A stretch of DNA of 64,000 bases from Iodidimonas sp. SYSU 1G8 (GTDB lineage Bacteria > Pseudomonadota > Alphaproteobacteria > SMXS01). Shown piece after piece: positions 17,269 to 26,351 of this stretch. The stretch is from the NCBI RefSeq assembly GCF_039655775.1, contig NZ_JBBYXJ010000002.1, positions 682,001 through 746,000 of the forward strand. The letters run 5' to 3'. Each line of letters starts with the position of its first letter. Position 1 is the first letter of the stretch. The notes under the pieces are model-generated. The model was not told the origin of the DNA and searched no databases. It saw nothing but the letters and a program-made list of their open reading frames with translations. The position numbers and the translations under genes are program-made.

Positions 17269-18129
17269 TCAGAGCGCCGAGATGATCTCGTCGCCCAGCT
17301 TCTTGATCATGTCGGCGCCCTCGTCGGGCCAGATCGCGAAGATCGGTACCGTCAAGCGGTGAACGCCGATGTCCTGCAGCCGCTTGATGCTGTCCAGACC
17401 GCCGCGCATGATCCATACGCCCGTGATCTCGATCTCGGAGAAGTCACGGCCGACGTCGTCGCAGGCCTGACGAAGCAGCGCCAGATGCTCGCTCAGTTCG
17501 GCGACGCTGCCGCTGGGTGAATACCAGCCATTGCCATAACGGGCGACACGCTCGAACGCCTTGCCCTTGTTGCCGCCGATATGCACGGGCAGGGGCGTCT
17601 GCACTGGAACCGGATAGGACTTGAAGTTGTGCCAGCTCAGGAATTCGCTCTCGTGCTCGACGACCTCGCCCGACCAGACCTTGCGCATGGCCTGGATGTA
17701 ATCGTCGAAGCGGGCGCCGCGCTTCTCGAACGGGGTTCCCATGGCGGCGAATTCTTCCTGCAGCCAGCCAATTCCGGCGCCCAGCATGAACCGGCCTTTT
17801 GAGATGAAATCCAGGCTTGCGACCTGCTTGGCCATCAGCAGCGGATTGGCCTGTGACAGGATGTTGACGCCGGTTCCCAGCCGCAGTGTTGCCGTCTCGG
17901 CGGCGATAGCGGTCAGCGCGAGTAGCGGGTCCACATAATTCGTTTCGGGCTCGGAGGCCATCCGGCCGCTGGCGTTGTAGGGATAGCGGCTCTCGTAATC
18001 GAGCGGGATGATGACGTGCTCGAAGGTCCATACGGACTCGACGCCGGCGGATTCCGCAAGCTTGGCGTGGGCGATCATGTCGTCGGGCGACGCGACGCCC
18101 TTGTTGATCGGGGCGATACCGAATTTCAT
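17269..18129 (-). CDS. LLM-class (luciferase-like) flavin oxidoreductase, F420-type
   Basis: A 286-residue bacterial-luciferase-like TIM-barrel protein of the group usually annotated as F420-dependent oxidoreductases. Signatures are ESAGVESVWTFEHVIIP, LRLGTGVNILSQANPLLMAKQ and FMLGAGIGWLQEEF. Members use F420 or FMN to hydroxylate or reduce diverse substrates. AAGGAGA precedes the ATG. It lies 15 bases downstream of an MFS transporter gene on the same strand, so an uptake-plus-oxidation operon is likely. No F420 synthesis gene is in the window, and cofactor use is unproven. Confidence 0.88.
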   Translation of the reverse strand: MKFGIAPINKGVASPDDMIAHAKLAESAGVESVWTFEHVIIPLDYESRYPYNASGRMASEPETNYVDPLLALTAIAAETATLRLGTGVNILSQANPLLMAKQVASLDFISKGRFMLGAGIGWLQEEFAAMGTPFEKRGARFDDYIQAMRKVWSGEVVEHESEFLSWHNFKSYPVPVQTPLPVHIGGNKGKAFERVARYGNGWYSPSGSVAELSEHLALLRQACDDVGRDFSEIEITGVWIMRGGLDSIKRLQDIGVHRLTVPIFAIWPDEGADMIKKLGDEIISAL

Positions 18130-18144
18130 CGCTGTCTCCTTGGG

Positions 18145-19365
18145 TCAGGTCCGTTTTTTGGCGGTCGGCAGGAAATACACACCCGCCGCCGCGATCAGGG
18201 CAAGGCCGATATAGACTTCATGCGCCAGGTCATAGGATCCGGTGCTGTCCCGGATCCAGGCCGAGATGACGGCGCCGGTCGCGCTCAGGGTCAGAAAGGG
18301 CAACAGCAGGCCGATGACCTTGCCGAAGGAAGCCGGCCCGAAGCGCGCGCCGACGATGGCGCCCATCAGCGCCATGTGCGAGCCGCCGGTGAAGCCGATC
18401 ATGGTGGCCATCACCAGCATCAGGGGGTAGCTCGGCGTGCCCAGCATCAACGCCATGGCCGCGATCATGGGCAATGCGGCGGCCCAGTACAGAAAGCGCA
18501 GATCGACCCGGTCGGCGAGTGCGCCGATGCCGAATTTCGACGCGAACATGGAAATGGCGATAGCGGACATCAACGTCGCCGATTGCTGCGGCGTGATCCC
18601 GATATCCGCCGTATAGGGGCGAAGATTCGCCATGATGCCGGCGAAGGCGAGGGCCGGCGGCAGGATGGCGACGATCAGCAGCCAGAACGTGCGCTCGCGC
18701 GCGATCTGGGGATAGGTCCAGCTACGGTGCAGCCCGTCGGCCACGGCCTGGCGCGAGATATCGCTTTCCGGATCGGGGTCGATGCCCGCCGCCTCGGGAC
18801 TGTTGCGGATGATCAGCCAGGCCAGCGGAATGATGGCGGCCGCCGTGAAGACCGCGAGAATACGCTGCGCCGTGCGCCAGTCATACTCACCGATCAGGAA
18901 GGCGACCATGGGCGGCAGCAGGAAGCCACCGATGGAACTGCCGATCGACACGATGCCGATGGCGAAGCCGCGCTTGCCGCGAAACCATTTGGCCGCCAGC
19001 GTCTGGCCCGCCAGCGAGCCAGCCAGAGTAAAGCCCATGCCGAGCAGCACGGCATAAATCGCGATAATCTGCCACAGGGCTGTGGAGACCGAGATCAGCG
19101 CCAGGCCCAGGGCATAGACGAGGCCGCCGCAGCAGATCAGCAGACGCATGGACACCCGGTCGAAGGCCCAGCCGGCCGCGGGGCCCATCACCCCCAGCGC
19201 GACGGTGAACAGCGTGGTCGCGACCATGACGTCGGCACGGTCGGCGCTGAATTCGCTGGTCCAGGACTCGACCCAGAAGGTGAAGGAGTAGCTGCCCAGC
19301 CCGAAGGTGACGGCCTGAAACAGCATGGCCACCGCCACCACGTACCAACCATAGTAGATTTTCAT
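18145..19365 (-). CDS. MFS transporter (monocarboxylate/OFA-like)
   Basis: A 406-residue 12-helix major facilitator. The N-terminus YYGWYVVAVAMLFQAVTFGLG and the helix-4 region MGFTLAGSLAGQTLAAKWF resemble the monocarboxylate porter and oxalate/formate antiporter groups. Substrate unknown. It is the first gene of a two-gene unit with the LLM oxidoreductase downstream. Confidence 0.88.
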   Translation of the reverse strand: MKIYYGWYVVAVAMLFQAVTFGLGSYSFTFWVESWTSEFSADRADVMVATTLFTVALGVMGPAAGWAFDRVSMRLLICCGGLVYALGLALISVSTALWQIIAIYAVLLGMGFTLAGSLAGQTLAAKWFRGKRGFAIGIVSIGSSIGGFLLPPMVAFLIGEYDWRTAQRILAVFTAAAIIPLAWLIIRNSPEAAGIDPDPESDISRQAVADGLHRSWTYPQIARERTFWLLIVAILPPALAFAGIMANLRPYTADIGITPQQSATLMSAIAISMFASKFGIGALADRVDLRFLYWAAALPMIAAMALMLGTPSYPLMLVMATMIGFTGGSHMALMGAIVGARFGPASFGKVIGLLLPFLTLSATGAVISAWIRDSTGSYDLAHEVYIGLALIAAAGVYFLPTAKKRT

Positions 19366-19588
19366 TCAGGCGCTCTCCCCAGGGCGGCGATCTTAGGGAT
19401 TTTGCACGCGTGCGGAACCCGTATTCGTGATCCCGCCGAGACAGGGGCCACGCCCTGCTCCGTAACGCCGGCCTCGGCGGTTTTCAACATCGCGCCCAAA
19501 TCTTCAAGAGCACCCGATACGGCAACTGGCTGTGTCGTGGCCATTCAGGTATGGAATGGCGAACGCGACCGAAATGAATGGCTGCTGA

Positions 19589-22171
19589 TTGGACGACCTG
19601 ACCAACGTCAAAGCGGATGGGGCGCTCGGCAGGGTGCTGCAATGGCGCCCGCTGCTTGCGTCGGCCGCGGTCGTGCTCGTGGCTGTCCTGATGGCGGTTG
19701 CGATCTCGCATCTCGTGCGGGAGGTGTCCTATGGCGAGGTCGTCGATGCGCTCCGCGCGACCTCTGCCGGACAGCTGGCCGCCGCCGTTCTGTTCACGGC
19801 GGCCAGCTTCATGTTGCTCAGTCTCTACGATGTCTCCGCGCTGGCCTATGTGGGACGCAAGCTACCGTACCGGGTGGTCGGCCTCGCGGCGTTCTGTGCC
19901 TACGCGGTCTCCAACACGGCCGGTTTCGGCCCGTTGACGGGCGGTGCCATCCGTTACCGCTTTTTCGCTCCACTGGGCTTCGAGCCGGAGGATATCGGCC
20001 GCATCGTTGCGTTCGTCACCGCGTCCTTCGGCATCGGTCTTGTCGCTGTCACCGGTCTTGGCCTTGTCGCCGCGGCCGGCGATGTCGCTGGCTACCTGGG
20101 CGTGCCCGATTCTCTGCTCCGTATTGCCGGGGCGCTGGTGCTTGCGATGATCGCGGGGGCTGTCGCCGTCGCGGCCCGGCGCAGGGGTGCCGTCACGGTC
20201 GGGCGCACCACCCTGCAACTGCCGCGCCCCGGGCTCATGCTTCGGCAGCTCATGGTCACACTGCTGGATGTCTCGGCCTCGGCGGCGGTCCTCTGGGTGT
20301 TGCTGCCCGGTTCGGCTATCGACCTGCCCGGCTTCATCGCCATATACGCGATCGCTGTCGGGCTGGGGGTGCTCAGCCATGTGCCGGGCGGGCTCGGCGT
20401 ATTCGAGACGGTCATCGTGGCGGCTGTCGGCGGCAATATTCCAGTCCATGAAGTCCTCGGTGCGCTCGTCCTTTACCGCGCCGTCTATCACGGGTTGCCG
20501 CTGCTGTTGGCGGGGTTGATCGTCGCCGCTGTCGAGCTCCGCCGCATTGCCATGGGCGCGGCGGTGACGCGGGCGGCGGCTGCCGTGGCGCCGCTCGCGC
20601 CGCCAGTGCTTGGAGCATTGACGTTGCTGCTCGGCGTCATGCTGATCTTCTCGGGGGTTACGCCGGCGCTGAATTCACGTCTCGACGTGCTGGCGCAGCA
20701 TGTGCCGCTGCCCTTTATCGAAGGCGCCCATTTTCTGGCCAGTGTACTGGGGCTCGGCTTGATGGTGGCCTCGCGCGGCCTCGCCTACCGCCTGGACGGC
20801 GCATGGTGGGCCGCGTGCATGATGACCGGTCTCGCGATTGTCCTGTCGCTCGTGAAGGCCATCGCCGCGACGGAAGCCGGGTTGCTGATCTTGCTGCTCG
20901 CGGCGTTGTTGGCGAGCCGTCGTCAATTCGACCGTCCGGCCTCGCTGTTGCATCAGGCGCTGAGGCCCGGCTGGCTTGCGGCAGTGGCGGTGGTGTTGAT
21001 CACCGCGACTGCGATCCTGTTCTTCGTCTATCGCGATGTGGAATACGGCCACGACCTCTGGTGGCAGTTCGAGTTTTCCGCCGAGGCGCCGCGCAGTCTC
21101 AGAGCGCTGGTGGGCGCAGCGCTGGTCTCCGGTGTGCTGGCCGGCGCGGCCCTGCTGCGTCCCGCGAGGAGTGCCAACGAGCGACCCTCGCAGCAAGACC
21201 TGGATCGGGCTGTCGCGATCACCGCACGTCAGTCCAGCGTTGATGCCGATCTCGTCCGCATGGGCGACAAGAGCATCATGTTCTCGGATGTTGGCGATGC
21301 CTTCATCATGTATGCGCGTCAGGGGCGCTCGTGGATCGCGCTTTTCGATCCGGTTGGGGCGCCCGCCGCGTGGCCTGAATTGGTCTGGCGCTTCGTCGAG
21401 GCTGCCCAGAGGGAGGGAGGCAGGGCAGTGTTCTATCAGGTGGGCCCTGACGCACTGTCGCTTTACGTGGACGCCGGCCTGCGCGCGTTCAAGCTGGGCG
21501 AGGACGCCCAAGTCGCCTTGCCCGGTTTCGATCTGAAGGGCGCGTCGAAAGCCAGTCTGCGGCACGCCCTGAACCGGGGCATCCGGGAGGGGCTTGAGTT
21601 CGCGATCCTCTCACCGGACGAGGTCGGCGGGCAGATGGATCGGCTGCAGGAAATTTCCGACAGTTGGCTGGCGCATCACAAGGCGCGGGAGAAGCGTTTC
21701 TCGCTGGGAGCATTCGACCGGAATTATGTGGGCGCTCAACCGGTGGCGGTGCTGAGGCGCGACGGCGCGATCGTCGCATTCGCGACCATCCTGATGACGG
21801 AGCTGCGAGAGGAAGTCTCTATCGACCTGATGCGCTTCGGGCCAGCCGCGCCGGGCGGCGCCATGGAATACCTCTTCATCCGCCTGATGGAGCACTATCG
21901 GGATGCAGGCTACCAATGGTTCAATCTGGGGATGGCGCCGTTGTCGGGCTTTTCAGAAAGTCCCGCCGCGCCTGCCTGGCACCGGATCGGCGCCGCCATC
22001 TTCGAGCATGGCGAGCGCTTCTATAATTTTCGGGGTCTTCGGGCTTTCAAGGCCAAGTATCAGCCGGTCTGGCGACCTCGTTACATGGCGGTCTCCGGCA
22101 GCCCGACGCTGGCCCTCGCCGATGCGACCATCCTCATCGGCGGTGGACTGAAAGGCGTGGTCGGGAAATGA
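19589..22171 (+). CDS. mprF: Bifunctional lysylphosphatidylglycerol synthetase/flippase
   Basis: An 860-residue MprF (LpiA) protein. Residues about 20-520 hold some 14 membrane helices that form the flippase. Residues about 540-850 are the cytosolic DUF2156 aminoacyl-transferase domain, marked by GDKSIMFSD, VFYQVGPDALSLYVDAG and YQWFNLGMAPLSGF. It moves lysine from Lys-tRNA to phosphatidylglycerol and flips the product, lowering surface charge and giving resistance to cationic peptides and acid. The frame opens right after a TGA, so TTG at 19589 is the most upstream start; the true start may be slightly inside. It overlaps the acvB-like gene by four bases. Confidence 0.93.
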   Translation: MDDLTNVKADGALGRVLQWRPLLASAAVVLVAVLMAVAISHLVREVSYGEVVDALRATSAGQLAAAVLFTAASFMLLSLYDVSALAYVGRKLPYRVVGLAAFCAYAVSNTAGFGPLTGGAIRYRFFAPLGFEPEDIGRIVAFVTASFGIGLVAVTGLGLVAAAGDVAGYLGVPDSLLRIAGALVLAMIAGAVAVAARRRGAVTVGRTTLQLPRPGLMLRQLMVTLLDVSASAAVLWVLLPGSAIDLPGFIAIYAIAVGLGVLSHVPGGLGVFETVIVAAVGGNIPVHEVLGALVLYRAVYHGLPLLLAGLIVAAVELRRIAMGAAVTRAAAAVAPLAPPVLGALTLLLGVMLIFSGVTPALNSRLDVLAQHVPLPFIEGAHFLASVLGLGLMVASRGLAYRLDGAWWAACMMTGLAIVLSLVKAIAATEAGLLILLLAALLASRRQFDRPASLLHQALRPGWLAAVAVVLITATAILFFVYRDVEYGHDLWWQFEFSAEAPRSLRALVGAALVSGVLAGAALLRPARSANERPSQQDLDRAVAITARQSSVDADLVRMGDKSIMFSDVGDAFIMYARQGRSWIALFDPVGAPAAWPELVWRFVEAAQREGGRAVFYQVGPDALSLYVDAGLRAFKLGEDAQVALPGFDLKGASKASLRHALNRGIREGLEFAILSPDEVGGQMDRLQEISDSWLAHHKAREKRFSLGAFDRNYVGAQPVAVLRRDGAIVAFATILMTELREEVSIDLMRFGPAAPGGAMEYLFIRLMEHYRDAGYQWFNLGMAPLSGFSESPAAPAWHRIGAAIFEHGERFYNFRGLRAFKAKYQPVWRPRYMAVSGSPTLALADATILIGGGLKGVVGK

Positions 22172-23391
22172 TCCGCCTCCTACTGGTGTGCCTGGTGCTG
22201 GGGTGGTGGTCGAGCGCCGCCTCGGCATTCGACGCGGGCGCGCTGGGCAAGCCCGACATCCGCCTGCCGGATGGTCCTGTTTCGTCAACCGTGTTCCTCA
22301 TCTCGGATGCCGATGGCTGGGGATGGGCCGAACGGCGCCTCGCGTTCGGGCTGCGAGCCCAAGGTGTCGCCGTGGTGGGTATTGACCTGCCCGACTGGAT
22401 CGCCCGCATCGACGCTGGCGGTGACCGGTGCGCTTATGTCGTGTGGGATATCGAAGCGCTCAGCCACCAGATCCAGCGGGCGGCGGGAGCCGCCCACTAC
22501 CGATCGCCCATCGTCGCTGGGATCGGCGCCGGCGGCGTCCTCGCCATGGCGATCAGGGATCAGGCGCCGGCCGCGACCCTTGGACAGATCCTCGCGGTCG
22601 ATCCTGCTCCCGCGTTACCGTTGACCAAGCCCCTGTGTCCTCCCGATCCGGCACAGGCCTCCATGGCAGGCAGCGGCTCGTTTGAGGTGCTGCGCAGTGG
22701 CAGGGTGGCGGCGACCAGAACGCTCGATGCGCGGCTGCTCGGCATCGCTGCACGGGCCGCGGCGGATGACAGCGATGCCCCCTCCGTCATCGAGCTTCCG
22801 GCAAGACCGGTCTTCGACACTCTCGCCATTGTCTACTCGGGCGACGGCGGCTGGCGGGATCTGGACCGGACCATCGCCGGTATCCTGCAGCGGCGCGGCG
22901 TGCCTACCATCGGGATCGATACGCTCAGATACTTTTGGGCGCGCAAGACGCCGGTCCAGACGGCCGAAGATCTGTCCCGGCTGATCGCGACATATGGTGA
23001 GCGCTGGGGAACCCGGCATGTATTGCTCGTCGGCTATTCCTTCGGCGCCGACCTGCTGCCGGCCACGATCGCCGCGCTGCCGCCGATGGACCGGGAAAAA
23101 ATCGCACAGGTCTCGCTGCTCGGACTAGGGCGAACCGCCAGTTTCGAAATATCCGTCGCGGGCTGGGTCGGCAGCGACAATGACGGTGCGCCAACCTTGC
23201 CTGACGTGCGGCGCATGAAGATGGCGCGGGTCCAGTGCATCTTCGGGGCGGAGGATGAATCGGCCTGCGCCGACCTTCGCAAGGACGGCGCCGAAGTCAT
23301 CAAGACGTCCGGCGGACACCATTTCGACGGCGATTACGAGGCGCTCGCCGAGGTGATCCTGTCGGGTCTCAAGCGCCGGCTTGGTCCCTGA
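22168..23391 (+). CDS. acvB: AcvB/VirJ-family periplasmic lipid hydrolase
   Basis: A 407-residue exported protein with a signal peptide (LLLVCLVLGWWSSAASA). It has two related halves. The C-terminal half (about 215-400) is an alpha/beta hydrolase with LAIVYSGDGGWRDLD and the nucleophile elbow VGYSFGADLLP. The N-terminal half keeps the fold pattern but shows GIGAGG where the serine would be. AcvB/AtvA/VirJ proteins are partners of LpiA/MprF in rhizobia and Agrobacterium, where AcvB was shown to hydrolyse lysyl-phosphatidylglycerol. The ATGA overlap with mprF shows translational coupling of maker and remover. Confidence 0.88.
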   Translation: MIRLLLVCLVLGWWSSAASAFDAGALGKPDIRLPDGPVSSTVFLISDADGWGWAERRLAFGLRAQGVAVVGIDLPDWIARIDAGGDRCAYVVWDIEALSHQIQRAAGAAHYRSPIVAGIGAGGVLAMAIRDQAPAATLGQILAVDPAPALPLTKPLCPPDPAQASMAGSGSFEVLRSGRVAATRTLDARLLGIAARAAADDSDAPSVIELPARPVFDTLAIVYSGDGGWRDLDRTIAGILQRRGVPTIGIDTLRYFWARKTPVQTAEDLSRLIATYGERWGTRHVLLVGYSFGADLLPATIAALPPMDREKIAQVSLLGLGRTASFEISVAGWVGSDNDGAPTLPDVRRMKMARVQCIFGAEDESACADLRKDGAEVIKTSGGHHFDGDYEALAEVILSGLKRRLGP

Positions 23392-23393
23392 AA

Positions 23394-23969
23394 TCAGTCT
23401 GTCCAGACGGGCGCGGTGCCTTCGGGCAATGTCACGTCGAACGCGTTGAGCGTGAAGGACACCAGGGAATAGAAGCCCACCAGAGCCACCAGTTCGACCA
23501 GCGCCGGGCGCCCGAGCGCCGTCGTGATGGCCTCCGCCAGATCGTCAGGCAGGCGGCCGGTGCGCAGGATGGCGCAGGCCGCCTCATGCACCATCCGCTG
23601 CTCCGTCGTTTCATAGGGAGGCGGCGCGCCGGTCCGGACCGCCTCGATGATCGCCTCGGGCAATCCCGCGGCGCGGGCGACGCGGGCGTGAGCCCAGAAT
23701 TCATATTCCGCCTTCCAATGCGCGCCGGTTGCCAGGATCGCCAGCTCGCGCAGCTTGCCGTCGAGAACCGACTCGAACCGCAGGCGTTCGCCCATCCGCG
23801 CACCGATCTGGCCGAACGACGGGATCTGCAACCAGGCATTGTAGGGACCGGGCAGCGGATCGTCCGCGCTCTCGATCATGCTCTTGCGCGGTCCGCCGGC
23901 GACGTGGTCCCACAAGGCGCGCTGCTCCTCCGTCAACATGTCCGGGGTCAGTTTCGGAAAAGGCGCCAT
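23394..23969 (-). CDS. Carboxymuconolactone decarboxylase-like protein without the redox cysteines
   Basis: A 191-residue all-helical protein of the CMD/AhpD superfamily. KLRELAILATGAHWKAEYEFWAH is the core motif, where AhpD peroxidases carry CxxC; here no cysteine pair is present, so peroxidase activity is unlikely. A decarboxylase-like or uncharacterised role is possible. It shares strand with a P450 142 bases upstream and may take part in the same catabolic route. Its stop lies two bases from the convergent acvB stop. Confidence 0.8.
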   Translation of the reverse strand: MAPFPKLTPDMLTEEQRALWDHVAGGPRKSMIESADDPLPGPYNAWLQIPSFGQIGARMGERLRFESVLDGKLRELAILATGAHWKAEYEFWAHARVARAAGLPEAIIEAVRTGAPPPYETTEQRMVHEAACAILRTGRLPDDLAEAITTALGRPALVELVALVGFYSLVSFTLNAFDVTLPEGTAPVWTD

Positions 23970-24111
23970 CGGGTGTCTCCCTGCGGATTCGGCGGATCAT
24001 GTCAGGCTTGCGGTGCCGGTCGAAGCGGTTTTCCACTGTTCCGGTATCAGCGACAGCGCAAACCCGTTCCCCGCGGCGATCCGTTTCATGGATGCCGCTG
24101 CTACGCCAAGC

Positions 24112-25368
24112 TCAGCGCTTGCGGAAGCGGATCGGCAACTCCTTCATGGGCATGAAATAGAGGCTGGGATTATGCACCGGCTGTGGCAACTCGCGGGCCA
24201 GTTCGATGTCGTCCAGCCGGGTGAGAAGGGCGGTGAACGAACTGACCATTTCCTGCCGCGCCAGGCTGGCGCCGACGCAGAAATGGACGCCCGCGCCGAA
24301 CGCGATCTGGGCGCCGGCATTCTTGCGGTCGATGTCGAACAGGTGCGGACACGCGAACTTTTCGGGATCACGATTGGCGGCGCCATAGCGCGTCAGCACC
24401 ATGGACCCGGCCGGGATCGTCGTGCCGTTCAGTTCCACCTCGCGGGTCGTCTTGCGCGCCAGCCCTTGGACAGGGCTCTCGATGCGCATGGCCTCCTCGC
24501 AGAACGGCTTGATCAGGCTCATGTCGTCGCGCATGCGCTGCATGGTCTCGGGATGGCGCAGCAGTAGCCACATGCCGTGGGCGATGGCGCTCTGCGTCGT
24601 CTCGAAGCCGCCGCTGATCAGCTGGTGCATCAGGTTCTGCAACTCGTGCATGCTCAGCGCCTCCTCGTCGTCGCCATGGGCGTGCACGAGGGCCGAGATC
24701 AGGTCGCCCGTGGGTTTTTCACGCCGCTTCTCGAACTCGTGGAACAGATAATGCTGCATCTCCAGTTCGGTCTCGGCGATCTGGCGGATTTCCGCCTCGG
24801 TCCATTTGCGGATCGACAGGGCGATCAGCGCGTCGGCCCAGCGCTTGAAGGTCGCGACCTGGCTCCGGTCCAGCCCGAGCTGCTCGGCGATGATGATGCC
24901 CGGCATGGGCATGGCGAACCGCATGTTGAATTCGCATTCGCCGTCATCGATCCATGAGTCGATCAGATCGTTGGCGACTTGGTCCACATAGGGCTGCATC
25001 TCGCGCACCCGCTTGGCCGTGAACACCCGGTCCAGCAGCTTGCGGTAGCGCGAATGGAGGGGCGGGTCGGTCCGCTGAAGGGTCTGGACATGGGCCCATC
25101 CTCGCTCGGCGATGATCTCCTCGTACAGCACGCCCAGTTCGCCCTGCAGCCCTTTGCCATCCTTGGCGCTGACATCGTTGGAGAAGGTCTCGGTATCCTT
25201 CAGCACCTGTCGCAAATCGTCATATCTGGTGACCACGTAGAAGCCGGTCTCCGGCATGCGGTATACGGGGCACTGGGAATGGGCCGCGGCGTAGAACGCG
25301 AACGGATCGCTCTGCGTGGCGTGATCCATGAGGCTGAAGTCTTCGACACGTCTCGTGGCATCATCCAT
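24112..25368 (-). CDS. Cytochrome P450
   Basis: A 418-residue soluble bacterial P450. The heme loop reads FGAGVHFCVGASLARQE with the ligand cysteine at 364. The I-helix oxygen-binding motif is GGFETTQ and the K-helix ExxR is EAMR. It hydroxylates small hydrophobic molecules using electrons from a ferredoxin and reductase, neither of which is adjacent. I start at ATG 25368, with GGGAG upstream; the in-frame TTG at 25383 is less likely. The group resembles CYP enzymes of terpenoid, steroid or fatty-acid breakdown, but substrate is unknown. Confidence 0.93.
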   Translation of the reverse strand: MDDATRRVEDFSLMDHATQSDPFAFYAAAHSQCPVYRMPETGFYVVTRYDDLRQVLKDTETFSNDVSAKDGKGLQGELGVLYEEIIAERGWAHVQTLQRTDPPLHSRYRKLLDRVFTAKRVREMQPYVDQVANDLIDSWIDDGECEFNMRFAMPMPGIIIAEQLGLDRSQVATFKRWADALIALSIRKWTEAEIRQIAETELEMQHYLFHEFEKRREKPTGDLISALVHAHGDDEEALSMHELQNLMHQLISGGFETTQSAIAHGMWLLLRHPETMQRMRDDMSLIKPFCEEAMRIESPVQGLARKTTREVELNGTTIPAGSMVLTRYGAANRDPEKFACPHLFDIDRKNAGAQIAFGAGVHFCVGASLARQEMVSSFTALLTRLDDIELARELPQPVHNPSLYFMPMKELPIRFRKR

Positions 25369-25496
25369 GGTTCGTCTCCCCAACGTCCGCGTGGCTGCTG
25401 GTCGTCATAGTGATGGCCAATTGGGGAGCGTGCAACGGCACGCTTGCGGCGCGGCCGGTACCGCACGATCATGCCGACGACCAGGGGAGATGCTCC

Positions 25497-26135
25497 ATGA
25501 CCGATCCAGGGCTGTTCGAGATCATCCACTCCACGCGGGCCATGCGCCGGCTGAAACCGGATCCGGTGCCGCGCGAGGCGATCGAGCGTATCCTGCGCGC
25601 GGGTCAGGCGGCGCCCAGCGGCGGCAACGCACAGAACTGGGGTTTCATCGTGGTCGAAAGTCCCGACATCAAGCGCCAGGTGCAGCACTACTATCAGCGC
25701 GCCTATGACGAGGGTGTCGGTCGGCATTACGCCGAGCGTCTGGGAGCCATGCCCGCTGGCGAGGCACGCGACAAGCTGGCGCGACAGGTCGCGGCGGTAA
25801 GCCACCTGACCGAGCGGTTCCACGAGGCACCGGTCTGGATCGTCGCCTGCCTTGATGTGGGGCCAAAAGGCGGCATGCCGGGCAGCGGCGCGTCTATCTA
25901 TCCGGCGGTTCAGAACATGCTTTTGGCGGCTCGGGCGCTTGGCCTGGGCGCGACCCTGACCATGCGCCACATGATGTTCGGCGCCGAGGTTGACGCCATA
26001 TTCGGCCTTCCAGAGGGAATCCGCTCTTTCGCGATCCTGCCGATCGGCTATCCCGAAGGCCGTTTCGGCCCCGTCCAACGGGGACCCTTGTCCGAGGTGA
26101 CGCACCACGACCGGTGGGGCAACAGCTACTTCTGA
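25497..26135 (+). CDS. Nitroreductase-family FMN oxidoreductase
   Basis: A 212-residue nitroreductase-like flavoprotein. The N-terminal FMN-binding motif is IHSTRAMRRLKPDPV, followed by RAGQAAPSGGNAQNW; QNMLLAARALGLGATLT and the C-terminal arginine-containing LPIGYP block complete the family pattern. It reduces nitro compounds, quinones or enones with NAD(P)H. A GGGGAG ribosome site precedes ATG 25497; an in-frame ATG at 25410 has none. It is divergent from the P450 gene, with 128 bases between starts, which may reflect joint regulation. Confidence 0.88.
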   Translation: MTDPGLFEIIHSTRAMRRLKPDPVPREAIERILRAGQAAPSGGNAQNWGFIVVESPDIKRQVQHYYQRAYDEGVGRHYAERLGAMPAGEARDKLARQVAAVSHLTERFHEAPVWIVACLDVGPKGGMPGSGASIYPAVQNMLLAARALGLGATLTMRHMMFGAEVDAIFGLPEGIRSFAILPIGYPEGRFGPVQRGPLSEVTHHDRWGNSYF

Positions 26136-26351
26136 GCGCACGCGACTCGGGTGCGGAGCCGATGATTCCGATCTGGCGTCGCGATCTGATCAGATTCCAG
26201 CGGCGCTGTTGGGACCATTTCCCGTGTATCAGGGCGGCCTTGCGCCCGCTGGCGTTGCGTTCAGGCCGCACTGTGGTAGAAATTCGGAGTGGGCGGATGC
26301 CCATGCGTTTCCCGCTTTGACTTGTCCTCTCTCGATAAATACGGTCGCCCC

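Noticed and set aside
19415-19445. GGAAC before mprF as an EcfG promoter
   Set aside because: The matching -10 CGTT is absent at the needed distance.
18016-20451. An 811-codon open frame across the MFS gene and the start of mprF
   Set aside because: It runs antisense to one clear transporter gene and out of frame with mprF; its composition is low-complexity and has no motif.
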